Source: Brotaphodocola faecis (lineage in GTDB: Bacteria > Bacillota > Clostridia > Lachnospirales > Lachnospiraceae). From it: a DNA stretch of 64,000 nucleotides. Below are positions 32,785 through 41,742 of this stretch, in pieces (position 1 is the first letter of the stretch; every line of letters begins with the position of its first letter). The position numbers were made by a program, and so were the translations under genes. The notes under the pieces were generated by a model. That model searched no databases. It was not told the origin of the DNA and saw only the letters and a list, made by a program, of their open reading frames with translations. Location: NCBI RefSeq assembly GCF_040096075.1, contig NZ_JBBMFJ010000005.1:1-64000 (forward strand). Reading direction: 5' to 3'.

Positions 32785-33582
32785 ATGAAGATCTTAGTAT
32801 GTGTAAAACAGGTGCCAGACACCACAGAAGTAAAGATTGATCCGGTTAAGGGAACCCTGATCCGTGAGGGCGTTCCGAGTATCTTAAACCCGGATGACGC
32901 AAACGCGCTGGAGGCAGCACTTCAGTTAAAGGACAAAGACCCGGAGGGAACCTCCGTTGCAGTATTAACTATGGGACCGCCACAGGCAACCTACATGCTG
33001 CGTGAGTGCCTGGCAATGGGCGCTGATGAAGCTTATCTGTTAAGTGACCGTGTATTCGGCGGCGCAGATACCTGTGCAACCTCTACCACCATCGCAGCCG
33101 GCATCCGCAAGGTAAACGAGCTGGGCAAGGTAGACATCATCTTCGCAGGCCGTCAGGCAATCGATGGCGATACTGCTCAGGTAGGACCGCAGATCGGCCA
33201 GAGACTTGGTGTTCCGGTTGTTACTTATGTACAGGATTACAAAGTTGAGGGTGACAAGGTGATCGTTCAGAGACAGCTCGAGGATGGTTACGAGGTGATC
33301 GAAGTTGGCATGCCGTGCCTGTTAACCGCTGTAAAAGAGTTAAACACCCCAAGATATATGAGCATTGGCGGTATCGTAGATGCTTACCAGAAAGAGATTA
33401 CCGTATGGGATCACGTTGCAGTTGACCTGGATCCGGCAGACTGTGGACTGAAAGCTTCTCCTACCCGTGTATTCCGTTCCTTCACCCCACCGCAGAAGGG
33501 CAAGGGCGAAATGCTTGAGGGCAGCATTCAGGAGATGGGTGCAAAGCTTGTAGGCAAACTGGTCGAGAAGCATTACATCTAA
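32785..33582 (+). CDS. etfB: Electron transfer flavoprotein, beta subunit
   Basis: 265 residues. MKILVCVKQVPDTTEVKID, LNPDDANALEAAL, FAGRQAIDGDTAQVGPQIGQRLG and VGMPCLLTAVKELNTPRYMS are diagnostic. Begins 21 nt after acd. Clostridial EtfB of this size paired with acyl-CoA dehydrogenase usually belongs to the bifurcating group; whether this one bifurcates is not proven by sequence reading. Confidence 0.96.
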   Translation: MKILVCVKQVPDTTEVKIDPVKGTLIREGVPSILNPDDANALEAALQLKDKDPEGTSVAVLTMGPPQATYMLRECLAMGADEAYLLSDRVFGGADTCATSTTIAAGIRKVNELGKVDIIFAGRQAIDGDTAQVGPQIGQRLGVPVVTYVQDYKVEGDKVIVQRQLEDGYEVIEVGMPCLLTAVKELNTPRYMSIGGIVDAYQKEITVWDHVAVDLDPADCGLKASPTRVFRSFTPPQKGKGEMLEGSIQEMGAKLVGKLVEKHYI

Positions 33583-33611
33583 GCACAAGTGAAAGGAAAG
33601 GGTACGAAGAA

Positions 33612-34634
33612 ATGGCAGACGTAAAGGATTTAAGCGCCTACAAAGGCGTATGGGTATTTGCAGAGCAGAGAGAAGGCAAAATCATGCCGGTAGTAATCGA
33701 GCTGCTCGGAGAGGGCCGCAAGCTGGCTGACGCAGTTGGATGCGAGCTGTGTGCCGTACTTCTTGGTGATAAAGTAGAGGGACTGACCGATGAGCTGTTC
33801 GCCTATGGCGCAGACAAGGTATATCTGGCAGATGATCCGGAGTTAAAGGATTACCGTACCGATGCGTACAGCATTACCATTGGCAAGGCAATTGAAGAGT
33901 ACAAACCGGAGATCGTTCTGTTAGGCGCTACCCACATCGGACGTGACCTTGGCCCGTGTCTGGCAGTTAACTGCAACACCGGTCTGACCGCAGACTGCAC
34001 CAAGCTGGAGATTGACCCGACTGACAAGAAGATTCAGCAGACCCGTCCGGCATTCGGTGGAAACTTAATGGCAACCATCATCTGCCCGGATCACAGACCG
34101 CAGATGTCTACCGTACGTCCTGGTGTTATGGAAAAAGCACAGTACCAGGAAGGCCGTAAGGGCGAGGTAGTAAAATTAAACGTTTCCTTCAAGGAAGGCG
34201 AGATCCGTACCAAGGTTCTGGAAATCGTAAAGAGCTTAAAGGAGACCGTTTCCCTGACCGACGCGAAGATCATCGTTTCCGGCGGTATGGGACTTGGCAA
34301 GCCGGAAGGCTTCGACTTATTAAAGCAGCTGGCTGACAAGCTGGGCGGCGTTGTCGCAGCTTCCCGTGCAGCAGTTGACGCAGGCTGGATCGACCACTCC
34401 TACCAGGTAGGACAGACCGGTACCACCGTAAAACCGAAGGTATACTTTGCATGCGGTATTTCCGGCGCTATCCAGCATGTAGCAGGTATGCAGGATTCCG
34501 AGCTGATCGTTGCCATCAACACCAACGAGTCCGCACCGATCTTTGAGATCGCAGACGTTGGTATTGTGGGTGATCTGTACAAAGTGATCCCGGCAATCAT
34601 CGAGGAGCTGGATAAGGTAGAAGCAAAAGACTGA
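33612..34634 (+). CDS. etfA: Electron transfer flavoprotein, alpha subunit
   Basis: 340 residues. QQTRPAFGGNLMATIICPD in the middle and the FAD-binding C-terminal domain with GGMGLGKPEGFDLL, ASRAAVDAGW, QVGQTGTTVKPKVYFACGISGAIQH and INTNESAPIFEIADVGIVGDL. No extra N-terminal ferredoxin domain. Last gene of the reductive module; a terminator follows. Confidence 0.96.
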   Translation: MADVKDLSAYKGVWVFAEQREGKIMPVVIELLGEGRKLADAVGCELCAVLLGDKVEGLTDELFAYGADKVYLADDPELKDYRTDAYSITIGKAIEEYKPEIVLLGATHIGRDLGPCLAVNCNTGLTADCTKLEIDPTDKKIQQTRPAFGGNLMATIICPDHRPQMSTVRPGVMEKAQYQEGRKGEVVKLNVSFKEGEIRTKVLEIVKSLKETVSLTDAKIIVSGGMGLGKPEGFDLLKQLADKLGGVVAASRAAVDAGWIDHSYQVGQTGTTVKPKVYFACGISGAIQHVAGMQDSELIVAINTNESAPIFEIADVGIVGDLYKVIPAIIEELDKVEAKD

Positions 34635-34656
34635 TTGGAAAACGAACCTTTATAAG

Positions 34657-34690
34657 AGAGAGCGGGATGCAGATGTGTCCCGCTCTTTTC
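34657..34690 (+). terminator. Terminator of the catabolic island
   Basis: GAGAGCGGGA, loop, TCCCGCTCTTTTCC. Confidence 0.9.
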
Positions 34691-34724
34691 CTGTAAGGAA
34701 TTGCAGAACGCGGAGGATTTAGAG

Positions 34725-35738
34725 ATGACCACCTATGATATCAGAGAGGTACTGCCCGGGGTATTCCGGATCCCGGTCCCGCTGGAAGGAAACCCGCTCA
34801 AGGAGTTAAACAGCTATCTGTTTTTGGGCAGCAGGGAGACGGGGAGACGCAATCTGCTGGTGGATACCGGATTCCGGACAGAAGGGTGTAAAAAAGCGCT
34901 TCTGGAAGGACTGGCACAGCTAGGCGTATCCATGGAGGATACCGATATTCTGCTGACCCACCTTCACGCAGACCACAGTGGGAATGCGCCGGAGCTGATC
35001 CGGCCGGGTGGAAAGGTATATATCAGCCGGGAGGATTACCGGTTTATGGATGGAACCCTGCAGGAACACCGATCCGAACGGTTCCGGGAAAACGGGATTG
35101 CGGAAGATCTTTTGCAGGCAATGCTGGCCTGTACGCCATCCAGAACCATGGCAGCGCCGCTTTCGTTCCGGGATTATACCCTTCTTGAAGAGGGAGATAT
35201 GATCCCTGCGGGCCGGTATATGCTGCGGGCCATCTGGACACCGGGGCATACGCCGGGACATTTCTGCTTTGAAGTCTGTGGCACCGGCGCCATGCTTCTG
35301 GGAGATCACGTGCTGTTTGACATTACGCCGAATATCACGGACTGGTGGGATGTGCCAGACTCCCTTGGAGATTATTTAAGGAGTCTGGACAAGATAGCCG
35401 CTTATCCGGTTACCCTGCCGCTTCCGGGACACCGGGAGGCGGGGGACACGAAGCTTCGGATCAGCCAGCTGAAGGAACATCATAAGAAGCGTCTGGCAGA
35501 CTGTCTGAGGATCGTCCGTGAATTGCAGCATGACCCGGTGAAGAAGCCCTGTCTTTATGACATTACGGGCTGCATGAAATGGAAGATCCATTGCAATGGC
35601 TGGGATGATTTCCCGCCGGCCCAGCGCTGGTTTGCCCTGGGGGAGTGCTTTGCGCATCTGGACCATCTGAAACAGGAAGGACTGGTCCGGGAAGTTCACG
35701 GGGAAACCGGCGTGCATTATGAATCTGTGGAGAAATAA
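34725..35738 (+). CDS. MBL-fold metallo-hydrolase
   Basis: 337 residues. Metal-binding motif THLHADHSGN (about 77-86), then TPGHTPGHFCFEV and LLGDHVLFD with the further His/Asp ligands. Resembles the glyoxalase-II-like/RNase-Z-like hydrolase group with an unassigned C-terminal helical domain (KWKIHCNGWDDFPPAQRWFALGECFAHLDHL). It may be a thioesterase or lactonase; its place behind the CoA pathway hints at a thioesterase-like task, not proven. Start at 34725 follows GGAGG. Confidence 0.85.
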   Translation: MTTYDIREVLPGVFRIPVPLEGNPLKELNSYLFLGSRETGRRNLLVDTGFRTEGCKKALLEGLAQLGVSMEDTDILLTHLHADHSGNAPELIRPGGKVYISREDYRFMDGTLQEHRSERFRENGIAEDLLQAMLACTPSRTMAAPLSFRDYTLLEEGDMIPAGRYMLRAIWTPGHTPGHFCFEVCGTGAMLLGDHVLFDITPNITDWWDVPDSLGDYLRSLDKIAAYPVTLPLPGHREAGDTKLRISQLKEHHKKRLADCLRIVRELQHDPVKKPCLYDITGCMKWKIHCNGWDDFPPAQRWFALGECFAHLDHLKQEGLVREVHGETGVHYESVEK

Positions 35739-35814
35739 AAAGATACGGTAAAAAACTTTTAAAAGCCTCTTTTTTTTGCTACACTGTTACCAGTAGCAGA
35801 GAAAAGAGGTTTTT

Positions 35815-37830
35815 ATGTTATATCAGATTACAGACGGTACCGTTTCGGCGGGCGGACATGTGATTTTGTCCCATGTGGATTTTGAGATAAAAGGAAATGA
35901 AAAGATTGCCCTGGTGGGGCGTAATGGCGCTGGAAAGACTACGCTGCTTCGCCTGATCGCGGGGGAGCTTTCCCTGGACCGGGATGATAAGCGGCAGGGG
36001 CTCGGCGTGACGTGCTCCCGCCAGCTGACTGTGGGGATGCTGCGGCAGCAGGCTTTTTCGGACCGGGAACAGACGGTGGAGGAAATCCTGCTGGCGGCGT
36101 GCCCGTTTCGGGATACCTTTGCAAGGGAACGGTTTGAATACGAGCAGGAATATGACCGAATCTTTACCGGATTCGGATTTGCCAGAGCAGATAAGCATAA
36201 AAAGATCGGAGATTTCTCCGGCGGCGAGCAGACAAAGATCGCGCTGATCCGCCTGCTTCTGGAAAAGCCGGATATTCTGCTGTTGGACGAACCGACCAAT
36301 CACCTGGACATTGCCACGATCCAGTGGCTGGAGCAGTATCTAAAGCGCTATGAGCACGCGGTGGTGCTGGTGTCCCATGACCGCTTCTTCCTGGATCAGG
36401 TGGCAGAGGCTGTGGTGGAGGTTTCTGATGGGAAGCTGACCCGGTACGCGGGTAATTACAGTGAATACCGGGCGGAAAAACGAAAACGCATCGAACGGCA
36501 GCGAAAAGCCTGGGAACGGCAGAAAGAGGAAGAAGACCGGTTAAACGGCGTGATTGAGCGGTTCCGGCACAAGCCCACCAAGGCTTCCTTTGCCCGGGCG
36601 AAGAAAAAGCAGCTGGAGCGCATGGAACGGGTGGAAAAATCGGTGGAGGATGATGTCCATCTGTTTACCGGAGATATCGAACCGCTCATTCCGGGCAGCA
36701 AGTGGGTGTTTGAGGCAGCGCATTTGAAGATCGGCTATGACCGGGCACTTTTAGAGATTACCCTGCGGATCCGCCGCGGACAGAAGATAGGGATTCTGGG
36801 GGCCAACGGAGCCGGGAAAAGCACGTTTCTAAAGACGGTGGCAGGACTTCTGCAGCCGTTTCAGGAGAAGGATAAGTCGGTGGAACGGCGGTGTGTGCTG
36901 GGAAACAACATCACCATCGGGTATTTTGACCAGCACTCCGCGGAAATTCAGTCGGAGAAATCAGTAGCGGAGCATTTTCATGACCTGTTTCCATCCATGA
37001 CGGAGAAAGAGGTGCGCAACATTCTGGGCATGTATCTGTTTCCCGGAAAGCTGGCATCCCGGCGGGTGAGTGATTTATCCGGCGGCGAGAAGGCGCGGCT
37101 GGTGCTGGCGGAGCTGTTGCAGAGCCGGCCAAACTTTCTGGTGTTGGACGAGCCCACCAACCATATGGATGTGCAGGCGAAGGAGACACTGGAGTCGGCA
37201 TTTCAGGCTTATAAGGGAACCATTTTGTTTGTGTCCCACGACCGGTATTTTATCCGTCAGGTGGCCCGGAGTGTGCTGATCTTTGAGGAGAACGGTCCGA
37301 TGTACTATCCGTTCGGGTACGAGCATTATCTGGAGAAGAAACAGAAAGCGGAGGAGTACGGAGAAGAGCTTTCTGCTCAGGTAAAGGCGGAGGATGCTGC
37401 TTTGCTGGAAGGCATGCGTGCCGTGCCGAAGGCGGAGCGTCACCGGCTTCGCGAATTTTCCACGGAGGAAGCCTACGCGGACTGGAAGCTGCGGCTGGTA
37501 TACGAAAAGCTGGAGCCGGAGGAGCTGGAGTATGGACGGCTGGAGGCAGAGTACCAGGGACTTTTGGATGATTGGAAGATGTCGGAAGCGTACTGGATGC
37601 CGGATGGTGCGGCGCGGACAAGCGCGGATACCGGGGCAGATGTGGAGCCTGCGGAAATGCCGGTCGTGGAGGCAGCAGGACTGACGGAGGACATGATACC
37701 GGGACTGCCAGAGAATGTGGCAGCCGCGAAGGCGCAGCGGGATGAGGCCTGGAAACGGTGGCATGAGCAGTGTATGGCATGGTTTGAGGTATATGAAGAA
37801 GTACACGGAGAACCTGTGCCGAATGCATAA
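35815..37830 (+). CDS. ABC-F family ATPase
   Basis: 671 residues, two ABC domains and no membrane segments. Walker A GRNGAGKTT (about 36-44) and GANGAGKST (about 334-342); signatures FSGGEQTK and LSGGEKAR; Walker B LLLDEPTNHLD and LVLDEPTNHMD. The charged linker (about 216-300) is the ABC-F P-site tRNA interaction arm. Members act on the ribosome (translation rescue or antibiotic protection). The C-terminal extension after about 540 is long, acidic and partly coiled coil. Which subgroup is not clear. Confidence 0.92.
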   Translation: MLYQITDGTVSAGGHVILSHVDFEIKGNEKIALVGRNGAGKTTLLRLIAGELSLDRDDKRQGLGVTCSRQLTVGMLRQQAFSDREQTVEEILLAACPFRDTFARERFEYEQEYDRIFTGFGFARADKHKKIGDFSGGEQTKIALIRLLLEKPDILLLDEPTNHLDIATIQWLEQYLKRYEHAVVLVSHDRFFLDQVAEAVVEVSDGKLTRYAGNYSEYRAEKRKRIERQRKAWERQKEEEDRLNGVIERFRHKPTKASFARAKKKQLERMERVEKSVEDDVHLFTGDIEPLIPGSKWVFEAAHLKIGYDRALLEITLRIRRGQKIGILGANGAGKSTFLKTVAGLLQPFQEKDKSVERRCVLGNNITIGYFDQHSAEIQSEKSVAEHFHDLFPSMTEKEVRNILGMYLFPGKLASRRVSDLSGGEKARLVLAELLQSRPNFLVLDEPTNHMDVQAKETLESAFQAYKGTILFVSHDRYFIRQVARSVLIFEENGPMYYPFGYEHYLEKKQKAEEYGEELSAQVKAEDAALLEGMRAVPKAERHRLREFSTEEAYADWKLRLVYEKLEPEELEYGRLEAEYQGLLDDWKMSEAYWMPDGAARTSADTGADVEPAEMPVVEAAGLTEDMIPGLPENVAAAKAQRDEAWKRWHEQCMAWFEVYEEVHGEPVPNA

Positions 37831-37874
37831 ACAGATAGCAGAAAGATAGAACTGGAAATTTCAGGAGGATGAAC

Positions 37875-38648
37875 ATGGATACAGAGAAGATACGCGGACG
37901 CCTGACCGGCTGTCAGAAGCTTTTGATCGGCCTGGGCGAAGAGTGGAAATGGAAACGCGGGGACGCGGCTCAGGAGGCGCGGCTCAGGGAAGCTTATGAG
38001 AAGCTGTATGACCTGGTGAAGGATAAGGATTACTTCATCATTACCATGGCCACGGACGCGCTGATTTTTGATACAAAGCTAGGCAGTGAAAACGAGACAG
38101 CCGTGACAGAAGAAATTCACATGGAGGAGGTGTCCTGTCCGGCTGCGGACGAGCAGACCCAGGCAATGATGGACCGCCTGTTTCCGGTGAAGGAAAAACC
38201 GAAGGACAAGCGGGTGCAGCGTATTGTGGCACCCTGCGGCAATGAGACCTGGAAGCAGTGTTCCGCCGGATGCACGAAGGATATCTGGGAACCGGATGAG
38301 ATTCCGTCCGGCATCTGCCCGCACTGCGGCGCGCCGTTAACCGGCAATACCATCGAGGCCCATCCGTACATAGAGGAAGGATATCTGCCCCAGTGGTCCC
38401 GCTACACCCAGTGGCTGACCGGAACCTTCAACAAGGACCTGGTGATTCTGGAACTTGGCGTGGGCTTTGCGAATCCGGGCGTGATCCGCTTCCCCTTTGA
38501 GAAGACTGCATTTTTTAATCAGTGCTCCTTTTTCCTGCGGGTGAACCAGACCTTCCCGCAGACAACGGAAGAACTAAAAGACCGGGCGCAGGGCGTGCAT
38601 CAAAATTCGGTAGACTGGATCATAAAAAGTGATTATAATGTAGAATAA
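37875..38648 (+). CDS. Sir2-like protein without the N-terminal NAD motif
   Basis: 257 residues. The middle and C-terminal parts (DYFIITMATDALIFDTKL, a CPHCGAPLTGN zinc-knuckle-like pair preceded by other Cys, WLTGTFNKDLVILELGVGFANPGVIRFPFE, LRVNQTFPQ) resemble clostridial Sir2-superfamily proteins. The GAGxS NAD-binding loop and the usual NVDG motif are missing or changed (TDAL). It may bind NAD or zinc without deacetylase activity. Start at 37875 has better spacing from AGGAGG than the ATG at 37869. Confidence 0.6.
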   Translation: MDTEKIRGRLTGCQKLLIGLGEEWKWKRGDAAQEARLREAYEKLYDLVKDKDYFIITMATDALIFDTKLGSENETAVTEEIHMEEVSCPAADEQTQAMMDRLFPVKEKPKDKRVQRIVAPCGNETWKQCSAGCTKDIWEPDEIPSGICPHCGAPLTGNTIEAHPYIEEGYLPQWSRYTQWLTGTFNKDLVILELGVGFANPGVIRFPFEKTAFFNQCSFFLRVNQTFPQTTEELKDRAQGVHQNSVDWIIKSDYNVE

Positions 38649-38686
38649 ATTCGAACTGATAACCAGCAACTACATGGAGGAGACCG

Positions 38687-39292
38687 ATGATAGCAATTAT
38701 TGACTACGATGCCGGAAATATACGAAGTGTGGAAAAAGCGCTGATCGCCCTGGGCGAGCAGCCGGTTGTAACAAGAGATAAAGAAACCATTCTTGCGGCA
38801 GACAAGCTGATTCTGCCGGGCGTGGGTGCCTTTGGCGACGCCATGGAGCGCCTGCATCAGTATGGACTGGTGGATGTGATCCGCAGTGCGGTAAAGAAGG
38901 GGACGCCGCTTCTTGGCATCTGCCTGGGCCTGCAGCTTTTATTTGAACGCAGTGATGAGAGCGACGGTGTGGAAGGCCTTGGCATCTTAAAGGGCGAGAT
39001 CTTAAAGATTCCGGACTGCCCGGGCCTGAAGATTCCGCACATGGGCTGGAATTCCCTGGAAATCAAACCGGGAACCAGGCTGTTTGCCGGAGTTCCGGAC
39101 GGATCCTATGTGTATTTTGTACATTCCTATTACTTAAAAGCAGCGGATACGGAAATCGTGGCGGCTACTACGGAATACAGCACCCACATTCACGCGGCGG
39201 TGGAGCAGGGCAATGTGTTTGCCTGCCAGTTCCATCCGGAAAAGAGCAGTGAGGTGGGACTTCAGATCCTGAAAAATTTCATCAGCCTGTAA
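38687..39292 (+). CDS. hisH: Imidazole glycerol phosphate synthase, glutaminase subunit
   Basis: 201 residues. Type I glutamine amidotransferase: nucleophile in LLGICLGLQLLFERS (Cys about 80) and catalytic His/Glu in CQFHPEKSSEVG. N-terminal IIDYDAGNIRSVEKAL is typical. Supplies ammonia to HisF in histidine synthesis. Other his genes are absent, so hisHF is split from the rest of the pathway genes. Confidence 0.97.
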   Translation: MIAIIDYDAGNIRSVEKALIALGEQPVVTRDKETILAADKLILPGVGAFGDAMERLHQYGLVDVIRSAVKKGTPLLGICLGLQLLFERSDESDGVEGLGILKGEILKIPDCPGLKIPHMGWNSLEIKPGTRLFAGVPDGSYVYFVHSYYLKAADTEIVAATTEYSTHIHAAVEQGNVFACQFHPEKSSEVGLQILKNFISL

Positions 39293-39323
39293 CAGACAGG
39301 ACAGTTTGCGGGAGGTACAGCAT

Positions 39324-40085
39324 ATGTTTACAAAAAGAATCATTCCCTGCCTGGATGTTCACAACGGGCGGGTGGTAAAAGGTGTGAATTTCGTGAATCT
39401 GCGGGATGCCGGAGATCCGGTGGAGATTGCGGCAGCCTACGACAAAGCCGGTGCCGATGAGCTGGTATTTCTGGATATCACGGCGTCTTCCGACGCAAGA
39501 GAGACCGTGGTGGACATGGTGCGCCGGGTGGCAGAGACCGTGTTTATCCCGTTTACGGTGGGCGGTGGCATCCGCACCGTGGAAGATTTTCGCAGGCTTT
39601 TGAGAGAGGGCGCGGATAAGATTTCCATCAATTCTTCTGCCATTAATACACCGGAACTGATCAGCGACGCGGCAGATAAGTTCGGCCGCCAGTGCGTGGT
39701 GGTGGCCATAGATGCCAGACGCCGGGAAGATGGCTCCGGCTGGAATGTATACAAGAATGGCGGTCGCATTGACACTGGGCTGGACGCCGTGGAGTGGGCC
39801 ATGAAGGCAGATTCCCTGGGTGCCGGAGAAATCCTGCTTACCAGCATGGACTGTGACGGAACCAAGGCTGGTTATGACAATGAGCTGACTTCCCTGATTG
39901 CAGAGAACGTGTCGGTTCCGGTCATTGCCTCCGGCGGCGCTGGAAAGAAGGAGCATTTCTACGATGCCCTGACGAAGGGAAAGGCAGACGCGGCGCTGGC
40001 GGCATCCCTGTTCCACTATAAGGAACTGGAAATCCGTGACCTGAAGCAGTATCTGCGGGAGCGGGGCATTTCCGTGCGGCTGTGA
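39324..40085 (+). CDS. hisF: Imidazole glycerol phosphate synthase, cyclase subunit
   Basis: 253 residues. TIM barrel with KRIIPCLDVHNGRVVKG (catalytic Asp11) and VVVAIDARR (catalytic Asp around 130), GGGIRTVEDFRRLL and MDCDGTKAGYDNEL. Forms the HisHF complex with its neighbour. Start at 39324 follows GGGAGG. Confidence 0.97.
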   Translation: MFTKRIIPCLDVHNGRVVKGVNFVNLRDAGDPVEIAAAYDKAGADELVFLDITASSDARETVVDMVRRVAETVFIPFTVGGGIRTVEDFRRLLREGADKISINSSAINTPELISDAADKFGRQCVVVAIDARRREDGSGWNVYKNGGRIDTGLDAVEWAMKADSLGAGEILLTSMDCDGTKAGYDNELTSLIAENVSVPVIASGGAGKKEHFYDALTKGKADAALAASLFHYKELEIRDLKQYLRERGISVRL

Positions 40086-40169
40086 TGAAAGGAGCTGCGT
40101 GCAAGGTCTCAGCGCTTCTGGCAGGGTACCGTGCATGGAAAAGCAGCACCGGAAATGAAAGGAGAAGCT

Positions 40170-40850
40170 ATGGGAGCCATTGCAAATGACTGGCTGGGCC
40201 CGTTAAGCGGGGAGTTTAAGAAGCCATATTATAAGAAACTGTACGAGACAGTAAAACACGAATACGAGACACGGCAGGTGTTTCCGGATCCGAATGATAT
40301 TTTCAATGCGTTTGAATTTACGCCATTATCAGAGGTAAAAGTGGTAATTCTGGGACAGGACCCTTACCACAACGTAGGTCAGGCCCACGGTCTGTGCTTC
40401 TCCGTGAAGCCGGATGTGGAGATCCCGCCGTCCCTGGTGAACATCTACCAGGAGCTGCACGACGATCTGGGCTGTTACATACCGAACAACGGATATCTGG
40501 TCAAATGGGCGAAGCAGGGCGTCATGATGCTTAACACGGTGCTGACCGTGCGTGCCCATGCAGCCAATTCCCATCACGGCATTGGCTGGGAGGAGTTTAC
40601 CGACGCGGCCATTAAGATTTTAAATGAGCAGGACCGCCCGATGGTATTCATCCTCTGGGGAAGACCGGCCCAGATGAAAAAGTCCATGTTAAACAATCCG
40701 AAACACCTGATCCTGGAGGCACCGCATCCGAGCCCCCTTTCCGCGTACCGGGGCTTTTTCGGCAGCAGGCCCTTCAGCAAGACCAATGCCTTTTTAGAGG
40801 CGAACGGGCTGACGCCGATTGACTGGCAGATTGAAAATGTGGTAAAATAA
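40170..40850 (+). CDS. ung: Uracil-DNA glycosylase
   Basis: 226 residues, family 1 UDG. Water-activating loop GQDPYHNVGQAHGLCFSV (about 62-79), MLNTVLTVRAHAANSHHG, and the intercalation loop HPSPLSAYRGFFGSRPFSKTN. Removes uracil from DNA. Start at 40170 follows AAAGGAG. Confidence 0.97.
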   Translation: MGAIANDWLGPLSGEFKKPYYKKLYETVKHEYETRQVFPDPNDIFNAFEFTPLSEVKVVILGQDPYHNVGQAHGLCFSVKPDVEIPPSLVNIYQELHDDLGCYIPNNGYLVKWAKQGVMMLNTVLTVRAHAANSHHGIGWEEFTDAAIKILNEQDRPMVFILWGRPAQMKKSMLNNPKHLILEAPHPSPLSAYRGFFGSRPFSKTNAFLEANGLTPIDWQIENVVK

Positions 40851-40897
40851 TCCTTTGAATTGTTATAAAAATGACAAGAAAGAAATGAGGCAGAATT

Positions 40898-41731
40898 ATG
40901 GATTTTATTGAATTCTTAAAGGTTCTGGTGCTGGGTATTGTGGAGGGCTTTACCGAATGGCTTCCCATCAGCAGTACCGGCCATATGATCCTGGTGGATG
41001 AGATCATCCATTTAAACGTGACAGACGCGTTCATGTCCATGTTCCGGGTAGTCATTCAGCTGGGCGCGATTCTGGCAGTGGTTGTTTTGTACTTCCGGCG
41101 TCTGAATCCCTTTGATCCGGGAAAGACAAGGGCCCAGAAGGTGAGTACCATAAGACTCTGGATGAAGATCGTGGTGGCCTGCATTCCGGCAGCGGTTTTG
41201 GGACTTTTGCTGGATGACTGGATGGATGCGCATCTCTACAACGGATATGTGGTAGCCGCCACCCTGATCATCTATGGCGTGCTGTTTATTGTGCTGGAGA
41301 ACCATAACCAGTACACGGATTTTCCAATCCAGCGCACCGGACAGATTTCTTATCGGACCGCATTTTTCATCGGCCTGTTCCAGGTGCTTTCCCTGGTGCC
41401 GGGTACTTCCCGTTCCGGTTCCACCATTTTAGGCGCCATGATCCTGGGCTGCTCCCGCAGCGCGGCAGCGGAATTTTCCTTTTTCCTGGGAATTCCGGTC
41501 ATGTTTGGCGCCAGCCTGTTAAAGCTTGTGAAGTTCGGTTTCCATTTCACCGGACTGGAGCTGTTTTACCTGATCGCCGGTATGGTGATCGCTTTTGTAG
41601 TATCGGTGTACTCCATCAAATTCCTGATGGGCTATATCCGAAAGAATAACTTTAAGGTATTTGGTTATTACCGGATCGTGCTGGGCGTCATCGTGCTGTT
41701 CTATTTCGGAGTAACTGCATTCCTTGGATAA
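40898..41731 (+). CDS. uppP: Undecaprenyl-diphosphatase
   Basis: 277 residues, about eight membrane helices. Both active-site stretches present: EGFTEWLPISSTGHMIL (about 16-32) and PGTSRSGSTILGAMI (about 167-181). Recycles undecaprenyl pyrophosphate for wall synthesis. Its stop codon shares bases with an ATG of the next reading frame, so the two genes are probably coupled. Confidence 0.96.
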   Translation: MDFIEFLKVLVLGIVEGFTEWLPISSTGHMILVDEIIHLNVTDAFMSMFRVVIQLGAILAVVVLYFRRLNPFDPGKTRAQKVSTIRLWMKIVVACIPAAVLGLLLDDWMDAHLYNGYVVAATLIIYGVLFIVLENHNQYTDFPIQRTGQISYRTAFFIGLFQVLSLVPGTSRSGSTILGAMILGCSRSAAAEFSFFLGIPVMFGASLLKLVKFGFHFTGLELFYLIAGMVIAFVVSVYSIKFLMGYIRKNNFKVFGYYRIVLGVIVLFYFGVTAFLG

Positions 41732-41742
41732 TGGAGGAATCG

